A DNA stretch of 7,525 nt from the NCBI GenBank assembly GCA_021159805.1, contig JAGHDT010000526.1:1-7525 (forward strand), written 5' to 3'. Positions 6,073-7,525 of the stretch are shown here, piece after piece. The notes beneath the pieces were generated by a model. It was not told the DNA's origin and did no database searches. It saw only the letters and a program-made list of their open reading frames with translations. The stretch is from Anaerolineae bacterium. GTDB taxonomy: Bacteria; Chloroflexota; Anaerolineae; B4-G1; SLSP01. Numbering within the stretch: the first letter of the stretch is position 1; every line of letters starts with the position of its first letter. A program made the position numbers and the translations under genes.

Positions 6073-6123
6073 CAGATGATCCTGCGGACCTCAGGGTTCG
6101 TCTCTTCTTCGGGTTGCACCCTT
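6073..6123. repeat. Diverged direct repeat, copy B
   Basis: Begins CAGATGATCC and contains GGGTTCGTC, TCTTCTTCGG and ACCCTT. It is the second copy of the element at 5993-6032, displaced by 80-88 bp. The leftward reading gives RVQPEEETNPEVRRII followed by TGA (6074-6072), in the same relative frame as copy A. Shared frame and position fit two decayed ends of related coding sequences, but nothing upstream resembles a gene. Confidence 0.45.
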
Positions 6124-6188
6124 GTCGACCGCAGCTTCTGTCTCAGAAACTCGACCCCGACCACAACACACCCAGTGAAATAGAGGCA

Positions 6189-6217
6189 TTGCATAGTTTC
6201 AGAATATGTCGTATAAT
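6189..6217 (+). promoter_or_regulatory. Strong sigma70-type promoter of the AAA+ ATPase gene
   Basis: A perfect TATAAT (6212-6217) lies exactly 17 nt after TTGCAT (6189-6194, matching the conserved TTG). It sits in an AT-rich patch within an otherwise GC-rich window. Transcription would begin near 6224 and give a leader of about 70 nt ahead of the GTG start at 6294. No terminator-like structure is visible in that leader. Confidence 0.72.
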
Positions 6218-6221
6218 ATGC
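6191..6221. promoter_or_regulatory. GCATA/TATGC dyad overlapping the ATPase promoter
   Basis: GCATA (6191-6195) overlaps the -35 and its complement TATGC (6217-6221) overlaps the end of the -10, with 21 nt between them. Several inner positions are also symmetrical, for example GA (6202-6203) with TC (6209-6210), and a further TATG occurs at 6205-6208. A repressor bound to both half-sites would block the promoter. Such AT-rich dyads also arise by chance. Confidence 0.28.
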
Positions 6222-6293
6222 GTGTGGTTTAAGCAGACACTGATCGCTTTAATTCACCTACTCTCATTCACGACTACGACGGGGGACGCAGAA

Positions 6294-7525
6294 GTGACAG
6301 AGCAAACGCGATCTCGAGCAAGCATGGACAGCTATCACCTGCAGGTCGAACTGCAGAGAGTGGATCTGCGCCTGCAACGCGCCGTCCAGCTGTGGCAACT
6401 TGCCGGACAGAACCCGGGTGACGCCTTCCGCGGCCTGTACGTCTCCGATGATGAAGCCAACGCCCTGTTGGCACGCCCCCTGAGCACCAACTGGGGCCAG
6501 ACCACGACGCTGCCCGCCGAGGCCACGCAGGCGCTGGAGCGCAGCGCTGTTCGGATTCAGGCCGAGTCGACGGCCATCCTCGACGAAGCCATAAAGCAGG
6601 GACATCGACTGCCGCTGGTACACCTGGTCCAGACCTTTGGGCTCAGCCGCTTCGAGATCGACGTCTTATTGCTGTGCATCGCACCCTCGGTTGACTTGCG
6701 GTATGAGCGCATCTACGGGTACCTGCAGGATGACGTGACCAAGAAACGGCCGACGGTCAACCTGGCCCTGGATCTACTGGCCGAGCCGGGAATTGCCCGC
6801 CTGAACCTGCTGGCCCTGTTCAACCCTGATGCGCCACTGGTGCGCCATCACCTCATTGAGCTTGTGCCACCGGCTGACAGCGCGCCGGCCGGCGGCCAAG
6901 AAGCGCCGCTTCTGGCTCACACATTGCAGATCGACGAAGGCCTGCTCGCTTGGCTGCTGGGCAGCTACCGGCCCCACGCGGTACTGATGGGCTATCTGTC
7001 GTATACCCGCGCGCCGGAGACCATCCCAGATGCCTTTGTCAACCCGGAGATCACACAGGCGTTGGCGCAGGGCACTGAACCCGCGATCTACCTCTTCCAC
7101 GGGCCCGATGAGGACCTGAAACGCGCTGCAGCGGCGGTGCTTGCGCAGTTGACCGGGAAGCCACTGCTGATTGTGGATCTGACCGGTCTGACGGAGAAGC
7201 GCAAAATAGACCCGCAGCGTGCCGTGCAGATCGCACTGCGCGACGCACGACTGCTGAACGCCATCCCCATGTTGAGCGGCTGGGATGTCTGCCTGGTCAA
7301 CGACACGACACCACCCTCATTGCTCTACGAACTCAACGCCTTCCCTGGCCCACTGATACTGGCGGGCCAGCGTCTTTGGCACCCCAAGGGCAGCCCGCGC
7401 AGCCGGCGACTGCTGCAAATTGCCTTCCCCGTGCCGACATACCCACAGCGGCGTCTCCTCTGGCGACACTTTGTCGGAGTCGACGAAGCTGAGAGCCCGC
7501 TCGATGCAACGCTGGATGCGCTGGC
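6294..7525 (+). CDS. AAA+ ATPase of the contractile-injection-system type (Afp15/PVC15-like), N-terminal 410 residues, cut by window edge
   Basis: An open reading frame running off the right edge. Residues 12-35 form a leucine-rich amphipathic helix. Residues about 80-190 contain FGLSRFEIDVLLLCIAPS (115-132) and DLRYERIYGYLQDDVTKKRP (134-153), then LALDLL and DAPLVRHHLIEL (179-190). This block is characteristic of the large ATPases encoded in extracellular contractile injection system (eCIS) clusters, which have an N-terminal winged-helix-type region followed by AAA+ modules. The region at 262-380 looks like a degenerate first AAA module. Its Walker A position reads HGPDEDLKRAA: G270, P271 and K276 remain, but the GxxGxGK glycines are lost. 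The following strand is PLLIVDLTGL. The Walker-B-like position reads MLSGWDVCLV, without an acidic pair. The catalytic module should lie beyond the window. GTG 6294 follows GGGGGA (6281-6286) by 7 nt; ATG 6324, ten codons later, has no ribosome site. Similar ATPases also occur outside eCIS loci. Confidence 0.82.
   Translation, partial: MTEQTRSRASMDSYHLQVELQRVDLRLQRAVQLWQLAGQNPGDAFRGLYVSDDEANALLARPLSTNWGQTTTLPAEATQALERSAVRIQAESTAILDEAIKQGHRLPLVHLVQTFGLSRFEIDVLLLCIAPSVDLRYERIYGYLQDDVTKKRPTVNLALDLLAEPGIARLNLLALFNPDAPLVRHHLIELVPPADSAPAGGQEAPLLAHTLQIDEGLLAWLLGSYRPHAVLMGYLSYTRAPETIPDAFVNPEITQALAQGTEPAIYLFHGPDEDLKRAAAAVLAQLTGKPLLIVDLTGLTEKRKIDPQRAVQIALRDARLLNAIPMLSGWDVCLVNDTTPPSLLYELNAFPGPLILAGQRLWHPKGSPRSRRLLQIAFPVPTYPQRRLLWRHFVGVDEAESPLDATLDAL

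Larger units (their letters stand above)
5679..6180. other. Long gene-free spacer between divergent units
   Basis: About 500 bp without a supportable gene. One long leftward open frame ending inside the radical SAM gene (5982-5536) is a shadow: its translation is rich in R, P, Q and C, has no family resemblance and overlaps a well-supported gene. The spacer holds a GC-rich palindrome cluster (5825-5842), a REP-like element (5881-5915), a GACCC/GGGTC mini-hairpin (5998-6010) and a diverged duplication (5993-6123). No tRNA or clear intrinsic terminator is seen. Confidence 0.5.

Noticed and set aside
6072..6194. Leftward 40-codon frame beginning MQCLYFTGC and ending PEVRRII
   Set aside because: It has no ribosome site, begins within the ATPase promoter and matches no known small protein. 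It is kept only as a possible remnant under the direct-repeat finding.
6264..7306. Leftward open frames opposite the ATPase gene
   Set aside because: They are antisense shadows; the rightward frame is open for 410 codons and carries recognisable conserved blocks.
1..7525. CRISPR array or insertion sequence
   Set aside because: There are no regularly spaced identical repeats, transposase motifs or terminal inverted repeats with target duplications.

Overview
The window is GC-rich with good Shine-Dalgarno sites and compact, sometimes overlapping genes. The gene types (B12-binding-like radical SAM protein, IMPACT/YigZ protein, small protein paired with a nucleotidyltransferase, and a CIS-type AAA+ ATPase) suit a Chloroflexota-like or other environmental bacterium. 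That placement is an inference from gene style; no rRNA or other phylogenetic marker is present.

Layout from left to right. (1) The start of a leftward cyclophilin-like (TM1367/DUF369-type) gene, cut by the left edge, with a near-consensus promoter. (2) About 250 bp with no recognisable gene, then a two-layer inverted repeat and a possible extended -10. (3) A rightward two-gene module in which a 90-aa helical protein overlaps a 189-aa polymerase-beta-fold nucleotidyltransferase by 20 nt. This has the form of a toxin-antitoxin or abortive-infection-type pair. (4) A rightward 10-TM EamA/DMT-family transporter. It ends 3 bp from a leftward pair, a large radical SAM protein followed by an IMPACT-family protein that share an ATGA stop/start. 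(5) A roughly 600-bp gene-free region with a REP-like palindrome and a diverged direct duplication. It ends in an AT-rich patch with a TATAAT promoter. (6) The first 410 codons of a rightward AAA+ ATPase that runs off the right edge. It resembles the Afp15/PVC15-type ATPases of extracellular contractile injection system (eCIS) loci.

The genes form separate transcription units, not one pathway. Three points deserve attention. The ATPase, under its own strong promoter, may open an eCIS locus continuing beyond the window. The nucleotidyltransferase pair has an operator-like dyad at its promoter. A radical SAM enzyme of unknown substrate is translationally coupled to an IMPACT protein, and its promoter suggests a leaderless start. 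All family assignments come from reading motifs by eye; no database search was run.
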